Shown: positions 48,848 through 57,945, numbered from the stretch's first letter. The stretch: 64,000 nt of DNA from Olivibacter domesticus (GCF_900109575.1 NZ_FOAF01000005.1:62001-126000), one strand, 5' to 3'. Made by a program: numbers and translations. The notes: generated from the letters alone by a model not told the origin.

Positions 48848-48875
48848 ACGTCTTCTGATAGCAGTCAGAAGACGT
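48848..48875. terminator. Perfect 11-bp hairpin between fecR and susC
   Basis: ACGTCTTCTGA (48848-48858) pairs with TCAGAAGACGT (48865-48875) around a TAGCAG loop. Seven A residues precede the left arm and no T-run follows, so as a terminator it would favour the minus strand. Confidence 0.5.
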
Positions 48876-48945
48876 AAACATTTGAGCCAATGATTCGAAA
48901 AACTTTAACACATTTTAAATTACTAACTCAAACCTTACAAAGTTA

Positions 48946-51900
48946 ATGAAATTAGCATTTCATGCAATGGCTACGCCTTTGCGATGGGCGCCCCCACAGA
49001 AATTTAATCAACTGAAATTCATCATGAGATTTCAACTTATTGTCGGTTTACTACTTTCGATATTTATCCAGGTCAGCGCGTCTACCTATGCACAAAAAGT
49101 ATCATTGAAGGTAAAGGACATGTCCTTAGACCAAGTATTCAAACTTGTGGAGAGTCAAACAGAATACGTATTTCTTTACGACGATCCAAGCTTTACCACA
49201 GAGAAAGTCAGCCTAGCCGTAAACCATGCCCCCATAGAACAGCTATTGGAAGCATGCTTAAAAGATTTACCCATATCGTATAAAATTGTTGATCGCAATA
49301 TTCTCTTTAAACGGGATGAAAGCAAGATCGACTTAGCGAAAGCCAGCCTTCCACAAGACCCGCCCATTAGTGGGCAGGTAAGGGATTCAGTGGGCAGCCC
49401 GCTAGCTGGAGTGAGTATTGTTGTAAAAGGAAGCACACGAGGTGTAACCAGCGATTCAGAAGGACGCTTTCAGCTGCCCGTTACCCGAGGCGATGTGCTT
49501 GTTTTTAGCTTGATCGGTTATCAAAGGCAGGAATTTACGATGGCAGGACAAAATCGGCTGCAAGTGGTATTAAAAATCGATTTATCAGATTTGGAAGAAG
49601 TGGTAGTGATTGGCTATGGCCAGCAGAAGAAGCGCAACCTCACCGCAGCAGTTTCTTCTTTCAAACCTACCGAAGAAAATGCAAGGCCTGCATTAAGCCC
49701 CGATCAGCTTATTCAAGGGCGAATGGCCGGTGTGCAAGTGAGCGCGGGATCAGGCAGTCCGGGCACCGTAAATCGGGTATCCATTCGCGGTATCGGCTCT
49801 TTGAGTGCCACGAATGAGCCGCTGTATGTAATTGACGGTGTACCGGTAGTAAATCAAAATGCTGCCTTATTGAATTTCGGGGAAAACATGAATCCGCTTG
49901 CACTCTTGAACCCGAGTGACATCGAGTCGGTTGAGGTATTGAAGGACGCGGCTTCTGCAGCAATCTATGGAAGTCGCGCCACGAATGGTGTCATCCTCAT
50001 CACTACTAAATCTGGCAAGGCAAATCAAACCAAATTTGGTGTTGACGCTTTTACAGGTGTGTCGGTAGTCCCCAACACAGATAAAATGAAAATGGCTGAT
50101 CCCGATCTTTATCTCGCGGTGATCAACGAGGCAATCAACAATTTTAATACACAGTACGGCTACACACCCGGTGCAACCAATTATATGGAGCATAAGGAAA
50201 ACCCCTTCCCAGGCGAACCGGGTACCGATTGGTTTGATCTGATTACACGCCCGGCCAACACCACTAGCTTGTCGCTATCCTTCGCGGGAGGTACGGAAAA
50301 GACCAGCGTTTATTTGTCGGGTAACTACCTCAGTCAGGAAGGCGCTTTCATCGATCAAAAATTTACGCGCTATACCGGCAAACTGAATTTAACGCATAAG
50401 CTCTACAGTTGGCTCGAATTTGGTGCAAACACCAGTTATAGTTATTCCAAAAACAAAAGAGTACCCGGATCGAATCTGGGTACCACAATGATGGGCCGTT
50501 CATTGCTTCAGCGTCCTTTTGATCGTCCCTTTAAACCGAATGGCGACTACTACCTAGGTGGTACCGACGAATTGATCTATCACAATCCTTTTCAAATCAT
50601 TAACGAACAAAATGTGTCCCTAGATAATTACCGTTTTTTGGGATCATTCTTTGGAACCGCAACCATTACCGATGGGCTAAAATTCAAAACGATGTTGGGT
50701 ACTGATCTGACCTATACGCTCGACAATATTTACTATGCAGAAGATCACCCCTATGGCACGGGTATCGGTGTTAAATATGACAATCGTCGTTTTACACCAA
50801 ACATTCTATGGGAGAATACGCTGAATTACAATAAAACATTCGACAAACTCAGTGTGGAAGGACTTTTGGGATATTCTTACCAGAAAATCAACCTATCCAG
50901 CTCCAACATAGAAGGAAGTGGTTTTCCATCTCCTTCCTTCCAACAACTTTCGGTAGCGGCGTCCATTCTTTCGGCGGGCACAGCCCTGACCGAAAGTGCT
51001 TTGATGTCCATATTCGGCCGTTCGAATCTATCTTGGGATGATAAATACCTATTGAGCCTATCATTGCGTGCCGATGGTTCGTCCAAGTTCCATCCCGATA
51101 AGCGTTGGGGTTATTTTCCTTCGGTGTCGGCGGGCTGGAATGTCTCCAGCGAGCCATTTTGGTCGCTCGCAGGTACAACGGCCAAAATTCGTGGTAGCTA
51201 TGGCGAGACGGGTAATCAGGATGGCATCAGTAGCTATGCTTACCATGCACAAATGAGCGGAGGGCGCAACTACAATAACCAAAGCGGCATCGGTGTCAGC
51301 ACCAATGGCAACCGAGATCTGACTTGGGAAACGGCTAGGCAGTATGGGACAGGTTTAGACGCTGGATTCCTAAACGGCAAGTTGAACCTGACTGTAGACT
51401 ACTTCGTCAAGAAAACGGATAACCTCCTCTACAGCAAACCAGAACCATCTACTACGGGCTTTACTTCTATCATCAGCAATATCGGCTCCATGGAAAACAA
51501 AGGTTGGGAATTTCTACTCAATACGCATATTCCGCTAGGTCCTGTACAATGGTCTTCCGACTTCAACATTTCTTTTATCAAGAACAAACTGACATCCCTT
51601 ATTGGTGATGAAGCATTGTTGATCGGAGCCAATATGACCTTGCAGGTGGGACAGGAGGTAGGTAGTTTTTACATGTACAAACAACAGGGTATTTACCAAT
51701 CGGACGACGAAGTGCCAGAATCGCTCTATAAAAACGGTGTACGTGCGGGCGATGTAATGTATGAAGACCTCGACGGCAATGGAGCCATCAACGTATCAGA
51801 TCGACAAATTGTAGGTACCGCCAACCCTGATTTCTACGGAGGATGGAACAACAGCTTTTCCTACAAAAACTTCGACTTCAACATTTTTTTTACCTATTCC

Positions 51901-52326
51901 TATGGCAACAAGGTATACGCAAGCTATCGCGTCAATACCGATCGCCTAGGAAGCGGTTTTATGAATATGACTAAGCAAGTGGCAAATGAGCGTTGGACTG
52001 GTGCCGGTACCAGCAACACCACACCTCGCGCTATCTATGGCAATAGCTGGAACACGCAAAATTCATCACGCTTCCTTGAAGACGGCTCTTATATACGCTT
52101 ACGCGCATTAAATTTAGGGTATACGTTACCCGCTCGGATAGCCAATAAAATCGGCATGAAACGACTGCGGGTATATGTGCAGGGTGATAACCTTTATCTC
52201 TGGACAAAATATCGTGGCTTTGATCCGGAAGTGACGAATGATTTCGATCCACAATTTATCGGACAGGACAACTTGATCTTGCCGCAACTGCGGAGTTTCA
52301 ACGTCGGAGTTAATATTGGATTTTAA
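48946..52326 (+). CDS. SusC/RagA TonB-linked outer-membrane transporter with STN signalling domain (PUL 2)
   Basis: 1126 residues. A long signal sequence (hydrophobic core about residues 30-45, ending STYAQ) is followed by an STN domain at about 51-123 (KVSLKVKDMSLDQVFKLVES onward). A carboxypeptidase-regulatory-like domain covers about 140-205 (VRDSVGSPLAGVSIVVKGS). The TonB/plug region VVVIGYGQQKKRNLTAAVS and the SusC signature SIRGIGSLSATNEPLYVIDG come next. The barrel ends in NVGVNIGF. It transports a nutrient with SusD and signals to FecR through the STN domain. The stop overlaps the susD start (TAATG). Confidence 0.96.
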   Translation: MKLAFHAMATPLRWAPPQKFNQLKFIMRFQLIVGLLLSIFIQVSASTYAQKVSLKVKDMSLDQVFKLVESQTEYVFLYDDPSFTTEKVSLAVNHAPIEQLLEACLKDLPISYKIVDRNILFKRDESKIDLAKASLPQDPPISGQVRDSVGSPLAGVSIVVKGSTRGVTSDSEGRFQLPVTRGDVLVFSLIGYQRQEFTMAGQNRLQVVLKIDLSDLEEVVVIGYGQQKKRNLTAAVSSFKPTEENARPALSPDQLIQGRMAGVQVSAGSGSPGTVNRVSIRGIGSLSATNEPLYVIDGVPVVNQNAALLNFGENMNPLALLNPSDIESVEVLKDAASAAIYGSRATNGVILITTKSGKANQTKFGVDAFTGVSVVPNTDKMKMADPDLYLAVINEAINNFNTQYGYTPGATNYMEHKENPFPGEPGTDWFDLITRPANTTSLSLSFAGGTEKTSVYLSGNYLSQEGAFIDQKFTRYTGKLNLTHKLYSWLEFGANTSYSYSKNKRVPGSNLGTTMMGRSLLQRPFDRPFKPNGDYYLGGTDELIYHNPFQIINEQNVSLDNYRFLGSFFGTATITDGLKFKTMLGTDLTYTLDNIYYAEDHPYGTGIGVKYDNRRFTPNILWENTLNYNKTFDKLSVEGLLGYSYQKINLSSSNIEGSGFPSPSFQQLSVAASILSAGTALTESALMSIFGRSNLSWDDKYLLSLSLRADGSSKFHPDKRWGYFPSVSAGWNVSSEPFWSLAGTTAKIRGSYGETGNQDGISSYAYHAQMSGGRNYNNQSGIGVSTNGNRDLTWETARQYGTGLDAGFLNGKLNLTVDYFVKKTDNLLYSKPEPSTTGFTSIISNIGSMENKGWEFLLNTHIPLGPVQWSSDFNISFIKNKLTSLIGDEALLIGANMTLQVGQEVGSFYMYKQQGIYQSDDEVPESLYKNGVRAGDVMYEDLDGNGAINVSDRQIVGTANPDFYGGWNNSFSYKNFDFNIFFTYSYGNKVYASYRVNTDRLGSGFMNMTKQVANERWTGAGTSNTTPRAIYGNSWNTQNSSRFLEDGSYIRLRALNLGYTLPARIANKIGMKRLRVYVQGDNLYLWTKYRGFDPEVTNDFDPQFIGQDNLILPQLRSFNVGVNIGF

Positions 52327-53627
52327 TGAGGACTAAAAAATTAACGATGTATAAAACAACTGCAATTACCAACATCATGGCAGTCCTGATGCTGGTACTA
52401 CTATCTTCTTGTACAAAATTGGATTTCTACCCCCATACGTCGGTGGCACCTGAAATTGTGGGCGAACGGGATATGGATGCCCTGTTAAATGGTATGTACA
52501 ACGCCGTACAAAATAATCAAGGCAGAGAATCATATATTATGTTTGACTTAGTGGGGGGCAACCTGATTAATGCCTCGGGTGGGAGTGAACTGGCTTTTAT
52601 TCGTAATATTTTGCGTACCGACTACAACTTGGTCAACAATAACTGGAGTGGTTTATACCAGTCGCTATACCAAGTCAATAACGTGTTAAATATCATGACC
52701 AGTCTACCAGAATCCGAAAAGCGCACACGGATCGAAGGTACCGCTCACTTCTTCCGCGCCTATATATATTATAATTTGGTGACCCGCTGGGGCGATGTGC
52801 CTTTAATTTTGGAAAATACCACCGAACGTGTATCGCGCGATCCCTCGACTGCTATCTGGAGTCAAATTGAAGCAGACCTAGCGATTGCCCTGGAGAACGC
52901 ACCTGCCTTTGAAGGCGATTATTATTATGTATCACAACAAGCGGCTAAGGCATTGCTGGCTCGCGTGTTGATCGCACAGAACAAGATGGCCGAAGGTGCA
53001 CAGGCTGCAGAAGAGCTTATTGTGACAGGGAGCTTTTCCCTGGACCGATTCGACAAAATATTCAGGCATATAGAGAACAAGGAAGAAATTTTCTCCTTTA
53101 AGAACTTAACCGAAGAATCCAGTATTACGCTGAGCACTTTATTTTACACCTATGCTCATGACGTGAGCGGTTCTTATGTCTATAAGCCGACAGATGCGGT
53201 GATGAACCTATTTGAAGAGGGAGATAATCGCAAGGAAATGAGCATCGCTACCGTGAGTTCGCTGAACGTCATTAACAAATATCCTAGTGGTCAAACTGGA
53301 ACAGACCCGATTCCGATTATCCGCTTGGGTGAAATGTATTTGATCGCAGCCGAGGGGAAAGGTTTGGCGGGGCTTGCGCGATTGAACGAATTAAGAGCTG
53401 CAAGGAATCTCCCGGCAATTAACCCTTCGGGTGAAGCCGAATATCAGGCAGCTGTAGCGCTCGAACGACGTCGTGAGCTGCTGGCCGAGGGTTTTCGTTG
53501 GTTCGATTTAGTGCGTACAGGCAAAGCTGTAGAAGAACTCGGTATAGAGGAATATCGGACGAAGTTTCCGATACCTGACTACGAGCGGGAAGTTAATTCA
53601 AACCTCACACAAAATGAAGGTTACTAA
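52326..53627 (+). CDS. SusD/RagB-like nutrient-binding lipoprotein, short form (PUL 2)
   Basis: 433 residues, shorter than the usual 480-600. A lipobox ends MLVLLSSC (Cys29 from this start). An internal ATG at 52347 would also give a good signal peptide. SusD blocks are present: HFFRAYIYYNLVTRWGDVPL near 140 and ERRRELLAEGFRWFDLVRTG near the C-terminus, ending NSNLTQNEGY. The start codon overlaps the stop of SusC, so translation is coupled. It binds the extracellular ligand over the SusC barrel. Confidence 0.94.
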   Translation: MRTKKLTMYKTTAITNIMAVLMLVLLSSCTKLDFYPHTSVAPEIVGERDMDALLNGMYNAVQNNQGRESYIMFDLVGGNLINASGGSELAFIRNILRTDYNLVNNNWSGLYQSLYQVNNVLNIMTSLPESEKRTRIEGTAHFFRAYIYYNLVTRWGDVPLILENTTERVSRDPSTAIWSQIEADLAIALENAPAFEGDYYYVSQQAAKALLARVLIAQNKMAEGAQAAEELIVTGSFSLDRFDKIFRHIENKEEIFSFKNLTEESSITLSTLFYTYAHDVSGSYVYKPTDAVMNLFEEGDNRKEMSIATVSSLNVINKYPSGQTGTDPIPIIRLGEMYLIAAEGKGLAGLARLNELRAARNLPAINPSGEAEYQAAVALERRRELLAEGFRWFDLVRTGKAVEELGIEEYRTKFPIPDYEREVNSNLTQNEGY

Positions 53628-53648
53628 TCTATTATTAGCGTAAAAAAC

Positions 53649-54560
53649 ATGAAAAAAATAAAACAGTATCTTTTTTGGTTCATCCTAGGACTTACAGCAC
53701 TCGTTGGCTGCGAAAAAGATTATACCGGAACTATAAAAATCTTAGACGATACCCGTAGCGAACTGACCGTTCGTTTGCAGCAGAATAGCGCATTGATCCA
53801 TCATGTGTATACGGATACCACCCTTGAGCTACATCCGGGTGTAACAGAGACGGATATTCACTACCAAGATGCAAATGGCCATACGATGCGAATATTTATA
53901 TTAGAGGCCGATATGAACCAACCTGATGTCAAGTTACGTCCCTTAACACCCAATGATGCCACAGCCTATGCCCGTCAATCAATTCCAGATATGGTAGAAT
54001 ACATCGCTCCGAGCACTAAAGTGCTTTTTGGCTGCAATGCCGACTTTTTCAATGCCACTACTGGTGAGCCGCGCGGCATTGTATACCTTTCAGGGCAAGC
54101 CGTTCGTACCACCATTCCCGCAGGCTGGACATTTTTCGGCCTGAGCAAGACCGGTCAATTGATGATCGGAGACGATTCGGACTATCAAGCACAAAAAGCC
54201 GATATTTTCCACGCCCTTGGTGGGCATCAGACCTTGGTAAAAGATGGTGAGCCGGTTAGCCATACAGACACTTCGGTAGAACCACGTACCGCAGTAGGGT
54301 TTACAAACGACAATAAGTTGTACTTCGTCGTCGTAGACGGGCGGAAGTATGACTACTCTTACGGTATTAACTTCACCGATCTGGGCCAGCTAATGCATGC
54401 CTTGGGCGTAAAGGAATCGGTTAACCTGGATGGAGGTGGTTCATCAACTTTTCTCATCAATAATTCTGTAGATATGACATATGAGGTAAGAAACCGTCCT
54501 TCAGATGGCACGCCACGAGCCGTGGCTAATGGATGGGCCATTACCGTTAGTGAAAATTAA
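53649..54560 (+). CDS. Phosphodiester glycosidase (NAGPA-domain) lipoprotein, second copy
   Basis: 303 residues. The signal peptide has a lipobox LTALVGC (Cys21), so the protein is membrane-anchored, unlike the copy at 46703. An N-terminal beta-rich region of about 80 residues precedes the NAGPA domain. That domain shows LFGCNADFFNATTGEPRGIV, VEPRTAVGFTNDNKLYFVVVDGR and NLDGGGSSTFLIN. It follows SusD by 21 bp. A catalytic role on a GlcNAc- or other sugar-1-phosphodiester is inferred from the family. It ends with a strong hairpin terminator. Confidence 0.9.
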   Translation: MKKIKQYLFWFILGLTALVGCEKDYTGTIKILDDTRSELTVRLQQNSALIHHVYTDTTLELHPGVTETDIHYQDANGHTMRIFILEADMNQPDVKLRPLTPNDATAYARQSIPDMVEYIAPSTKVLFGCNADFFNATTGEPRGIVYLSGQAVRTTIPAGWTFFGLSKTGQLMIGDDSDYQAQKADIFHALGGHQTLVKDGEPVSHTDTSVEPRTAVGFTNDNKLYFVVVDGRKYDYSYGINFTDLGQLMHALGVKESVNLDGGGSSTFLINNSVDMTYEVRNRPSDGTPRAVANGWAITVSEN

Positions 54561-54565
54561 CTTAT

Positions 54566-54609
54566 AAACCTCTAAAAAGCTTCCTCGTGCGAAGCTTTTT
54601 TAGAGGTTT
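54566..54609 (+). terminator. Terminator of PUL 2
   Basis: AAACCTCTAAAAAGCTTC pairs with GAAGCTTTTTTAGAGGTTT (one bulged T) around a short loop, just after the last PUL 2 gene. Confidence 0.85.
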
Positions 54610-54725
54610 GTAAATTTACGAAATCTATGACTAATAAAACTTCCTAATGATAACACTTTTTTATCTTTCAGTTGTTGATAGCGTAACGAAGTTGAACAAC
54701 CGGAAATAATTAAACTATTAAAATT

Positions 54726-54935
54726 ATGCTAGAAAGATTTGCAAAATGGGCTGACGAAATTGATCAGGAATGGGCTAGCTATTCAACCTCATATGATAAA
54801 GAAGTATTTATCGTATATGATCACTTAAAAAATGAAGTTGCCCGAATCGACTACAATAATGGACGGTACGATATATCTGGCGATGATTTACCCGCGGTTA
54901 AAAAATTAACAGATCTAACACAACATAGACATTGA
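54726..54935 (+). CDS. Small hypothetical protein
   Basis: 69 residues, acidic and hydrophilic (MLERFAKWADEIDQEWASY), no signal peptide or membrane segment. The frame fills the gap between the PUL 2 terminator and the convergent lipoprotein gene. Its stop directly abuts that gene's stop (54935/54936), which supports coding status modestly. No family recognised; the Tyr/Asp-rich DYNNGRYDISGDDL stretch suggests a small beta-hairpin domain. Confidence 0.55.
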   Translation: MLERFAKWADEIDQEWASYSTSYDKEVFIVYDHLKNEVARIDYNNGRYDISGDDLPAVKKLTDLTQHRH

Positions 54936-55415
54936 CTATCGCCTACTGATTTTAATCTTAAGCGTAAATGGCCCATTATAAGGGTTACCGGCCATCTGAT
55001 TTTCACTCACGACAATTCTATACACGCCTGGTTCTTTCAGATTGTATTCCATCTCTTGACCGAAAGGTCCGTCTGCAGAATTATCGGGCATAAAGATCTG
55101 CGCAATTCTTACATTTCCATTAGGTTCGGCTGCCTTAACAGTAGCAGACAGCTTTCCTAGTATCTTCGTTTCAAAAGAAAACACTATCCGTTTTCCTTGC
55201 GCCATCAAAGCCTCTTGCTGTGCACTCCCGTCTATCAAATTAAGCGATATAGAATCTTTATTCGACTGCTCTACGTTTCTTAAAGAATCTGTAGACGAAA
55301 TTTTTGAAGTATCTGTTATCGTTTCCTTCTTGTTTTTATTATCTGGTTGGTTACAAGCCGTTGTTAACACAACAAGACATAGCGGCAGCATAAAAAAATA
55401 GTTGGTAATCTTCAT
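54936..55415 (-). CDS. Hypothetical lipoprotein
   Basis: From the ATG at 55415, 159 residues. The signal peptide MKITNYFFMLPLCLVVLTTAC puts the lipidated Cys at 21. A longer frame from 55505 adds a non-signal N-terminus. A Ser/Thr/Lys/Asp-rich linker (about 22-60) leads to a beta-rich C-terminal region with PGVYRIVVSENQMAGNPYNGPF, reminiscent of PPC-like beta-sandwich tails. It is convergent with a small gene and divergent from the tRNA-Ala. Function unknown. Confidence 0.75.
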   Translation of the reverse strand: MKITNYFFMLPLCLVVLTTACNQPDNKNKKETITDTSKISSTDSLRNVEQSNKDSISLNLIDGSAQQEALMAQGKRIVFSFETKILGKLSATVKAAEPNGNVRIAQIFMPDNSADGPFGQEMEYNLKEPGVYRIVVSENQMAGNPYNGPFTLKIKISRR

Positions 55416-55541
55416 ACAGCGTGTGCATTGATACACTCTTTTAACAAATAAACTTGTTATATGTTTTTTACCTATTAAAAGCGTGTGTATTTTCTTGCAT
55501 ATCATTTAATCTTAAACAGCGTTTCAATTTCAAACAAATAA

Positions 55542-55572
55542 TTTGTAGATATTAGCCTAATTATTATCTTTG
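55542..55572 (+). promoter_or_regulatory. Canonical promoter of tRNA-Ala
   Basis: TTTG at 55542-55545, 19 bp, TATCTTTG at 55565-55572, with the tRNA beginning 14 bp further on. Both boxes match the Bacteroidota consensus. Confidence 0.75.
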
Positions 55573-55586
55573 CCAACACAAATTAA

Positions 55587-55660
55587 GGGGGTTTAGCTCA
55601 GCTGGCTAGAGCGCTTGCCTGGCAGGCAAGAGGTCACCGGTTCGACTCCGGTAATCTCCA
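55587..55660 (+). tRNA. tRNA-Ala (GGC anticodon)
   Basis: Complete cloverleaf. The acceptor GGGGGTT pairs with AATCTCC and includes the G3-U70 pair that identifies alanine tRNAs. Anticodon stem CTTGC/GCAAG holds loop CTGGCAG with anticodon GGC at 55621-55623. The T arm is CACCGG TTCGACT CCGGT-like. Discriminator A; CCA not encoded. Confidence 0.96.
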
Positions 55661-55668
55661 CTGATTTC

Positions 55669-55693
55669 ATCCCGCAATGCGGGATTTTTTTTT
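55669..55693 (+). terminator. Terminator of tRNA-Ala
   Basis: ATCCCGC AAT GCGGGAT followed by nine T residues, 8 bp after the tRNA. Confidence 0.92.
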
Positions 55694-55751
55694 GCCCTGA
55701 TCGAAAGTAAGCCATTAGCTGCTATTTTTTAAAAAAATCTAAAAGGGAAAC

Positions 55752-55786
55752 AAAAAAATCCCCGCAGTTTTTGAGCGAGGATTTTT
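55752..55786 (-). terminator. Terminator of the beta-barrel gene, also symmetric on plus
   Basis: AAAAATCCCCGC and GCGAGGATTTTT form a 12-bp stem with one mismatch. On the minus strand it ends in a run of T and lies about 45 bp after the stop at 55830. Confidence 0.7.
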
Positions 55787-55829
55787 CGTTAAGGCTTTTT
55801 TAACGGCCTTCTTTTTTTAAGCTTTTCTA

Positions 55830-56306
55830 TTAGTTAAAAGTATACTTAAATCCAATACTGAATCGAGAAGCTTCGAAATTGGACTCATCTGTTAAATTCC
55901 ACCAAGGTTTCCAATCAAAATGAAAGGCCAGTGGTGCGGAAGGTACCTTATACTCCAAACCTAAAGCCGGCCGAATGGCAAAATAGGTTTTGTTGCCAAA
56001 CGGTCCGTGATCAACAAAATTAAGCTGTGGCCCTACGCCAATGTACCAATTAAGTCCTCTAGCGCCACGAATTGCTTGGTTATACGAATAATCAGCTCCT
56101 AGTAAAACGTTATTATCCGCAAATAAGACTTGCACGTTACCCGCGTCATTTGCACTGAAAAAGTGTTTTAACTGCGGCCCCACTAACGTTCTTCCGTCGC
56201 CCAAATCAATACCTAAGCCCAACGCTGTGCGATATTGAGCTTTTGATTCTTGCGCTAAGAATACCAATAAAAAAACTGCCAATAAAGGTAAAAATCCTTT
56301 TCTCAT
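55830..56306 (-). CDS. Small outer-membrane beta-barrel protein
   Basis: 158 residues. A signal peptide ends ESKAQ (about residue 23). The mature part is rich in aromatic and alternating residues, ending ASRFSIGFKYTFN, with a terminal Phe-x-Tyr-x-Phe pattern typical of outer-membrane barrels. It probably forms an eight-strand barrel. No family is recognised beyond a porin-like/OmpW-size type; function unknown. It is divergent from the ROK gene across a 250-bp gap with no other visible gene. Confidence 0.8.
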   Translation of the reverse strand: MRKGFLPLLAVFLLVFLAQESKAQYRTALGLGIDLGDGRTLVGPQLKHFFSANDAGNVQVLFADNNVLLGADYSYNQAIRGARGLNWYIGVGPQLNFVDHGPFGNKTYFAIRPALGLEYKVPSAPLAFHFDWKPWWNLTDESNFEASRFSIGFKYTFN

Positions 56307-56557
56307 AATATAATAATATTAAATTTCACAAAAAGCATCCTAAAGCAGATGCAATAATTGTACTTTTGTAGCAAATTTCTTGCCAAATACACATCACAAT
56401 ACCATTTAACGTATTAGGTCTAATTTCGGAGAAGCATACTGTTTTTCAAAATAGTGAATGGCAACCATTTATGGTAAAATGTAAGAAAAGGAAATTTCAC
56501 AGTACGCACGTTGACGTATTCAAATAAGAACATGTCAGCATCGGCGTTATTTGTATG

Positions 56558-57742
56558 TTAAAACTCACAGTGCTCTACCACCAAAGCAGCCGCTCCTAGC
56601 AATTGTACTTCCTTTGATAAGTCTGAAACGGCAATCGTAGTTTGTTCTGATAGTCTAGGTATGCAAAATTCGTTAATAGCCTGATGTATGGGCGCAAGCC
56701 ATATTTTACCAGCTGAAGCACCGCGACCACTTAACACAATCCTCTCTGGGTTCAAGATATGAATAAGCGTTGCCAAACCTTTTCCTATCATCAGCCCCCC
56801 TTCTGCCAATAAAGATACCGCTAAAGGATCACCATTCTTTGCTGCCGCTAGCAATTGCTCGCCAGCTAATATATTTTTATCTTTAAAAAGATGCTCTAAG
56901 CTTGATTTTGCTCCATTATTGATCTCCCGTTCTGCTTTATCTACCAGCACTGATAAGGATGAATCTACCTCTAAACAGCCCCTCTTACCACAAGAGCATA
57001 AATTGTTGGTGTTAGCTAAAGGGATATGACTAAACTCTCCAGCATAACCGTTATGTCCTTTAAATAAGTTACCATTTACGATCATCCCTAACCCAATGCC
57101 CCATCCGATATTCACGATCATTACATCTTTATACCCCTTAGCGGTTCCAAACTTCAATTCGGCCATTGCAACCGCCCTAGAATCATTATCAACAAAAACG
57201 GGTATATTTAGCTCCTTAGTTAAGTATTTCGGCAAATTTTCGATATCTGGAAAATAGGTGTGATTAACGCCTTTTTTCATATTATATACGCCTGGCATGG
57301 CCACACCAATACCGAGTATTTCATCCGTCTCAATATTACTTTTATCAAGTGTTTCTTTAATTAAGCGTATTAGCTCTTTTAACGCATCACTATTATTAGG
57401 ATTCAAATTAAGACGAAACGACTCAATAGGCCTAACAGCCTGATTACCCAGATCATAAATAGCTAAACGAGACTCTAATTGATCCACTGCCACGGCCACC
57501 AAATAACATTTCTTTTCTCTATTAATATGATAGGTAGCTGGCCTTCTCCCTCCTGTTGACGGTGCAAAACCATGCTCTAAAATATACTTTTCTTCTAGGA
57601 GCGCTGTTACTGCTGAGGTAACAATAGGAAGGCTTTTATGTGTAAAGGCACATAAGTCAGCAAGGGATAAAGCTCCGCTATAGTATAAATGTCTTAATAT
57701 AGTTTTTCTAAGATGTTGCTGTTTCAGTATTTTCGCTGTCAA
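56558..57742 (-). CDS. ROK-family transcriptional regulator (NagC/XylR type)
   Basis: 394 residues. An N-terminal winged helix-turn-helix (about 8-60, KTILRHLYYSGALSLADLCA) is followed by the ROK sugar-kinase fold. The catalytic-position aspartate is Asp187 in VFVDNDSRAVAMAE. The zinc-binding set is H239 and the CxCGxxxC cysteines C249, C251 and C256 (CSCGKRGCLE). Such proteins repress sugar-catabolic genes until a sugar or sugar-phosphate binds. No sugar operon is adjacent, so the target is unknown. Candidate operator repeats lie about 160 bp upstream. Confidence 0.9.
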   Translation of the reverse strand: MTAKILKQQHLRKTILRHLYYSGALSLADLCAFTHKSLPIVTSAVTALLEEKYILEHGFAPSTGGRRPATYHINREKKCYLVAVAVDQLESRLAIYDLGNQAVRPIESFRLNLNPNNSDALKELIRLIKETLDKSNIETDEILGIGVAMPGVYNMKKGVNHTYFPDIENLPKYLTKELNIPVFVDNDSRAVAMAELKFGTAKGYKDVMIVNIGWGIGLGMIVNGNLFKGHNGYAGEFSHIPLANTNNLCSCGKRGCLEVDSSLSVLVDKAEREINNGAKSSLEHLFKDKNILAGEQLLAAAKNGDPLAVSLLAEGGLMIGKGLATLIHILNPERIVLSGRGASAGKIWLAPIHQAINEFCIPRLSEQTTIAVSDLSKEVQLLGAAALVVEHCEF

Positions 57743-57853
57743 AACTGGTTAGTTTAAAAATAAGTAACTAAATTAAACAATAAAGAGGAAAGCTCCTAAT
57801 TACCTTTTTATGCTTAAACAAAAATTATATAAATATTCGCTCAATTGCATTGC

Positions 57854-57861
57854 CAAAAATA
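57854..57861 (-). promoter_or_regulatory. -7 element of the ROK gene
   Basis: The minus strand reads TATTTTTG, a perfect TAnnTTTG. ATTG on the minus strand at 57887-57884 lies 22 bp upstream, at the long end of the usual spacing. The leader to the ATG would be about 105 nt. Confidence 0.4.
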
Positions 57862-57905
57862 AAAACGACCTTTAACATGGCCCCAATGAATTCACAAGTA
57901 GTAGG

Positions 57906-57943
57906 TTGTTCGATATTGGACAGTGATTGTTCGATATTGGACA
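57906..57943. repeat. Two tandem copies of a 17-bp near-palindrome
   Basis: TTGTTCGATATTGGACA at 57906-57922 and again at 57927-57943, 21 bp apart. The 16-bp core TGTTCGATATTGGACA is a near-palindrome (four mismatched positions). It sits upstream of the ROK promoter region and just beyond the mqo terminator. Confidence 0.8.
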
Positions 57944-57945
57944 AT

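Noticed and set aside
57780-57905. Sigma-54 promoter before the ROK gene
   Set aside because: A TTGGCAATGCAATTGA sequence lies on the minus strand, but the second invariant GC is GA; the TAnnTTTG box explains the site better.
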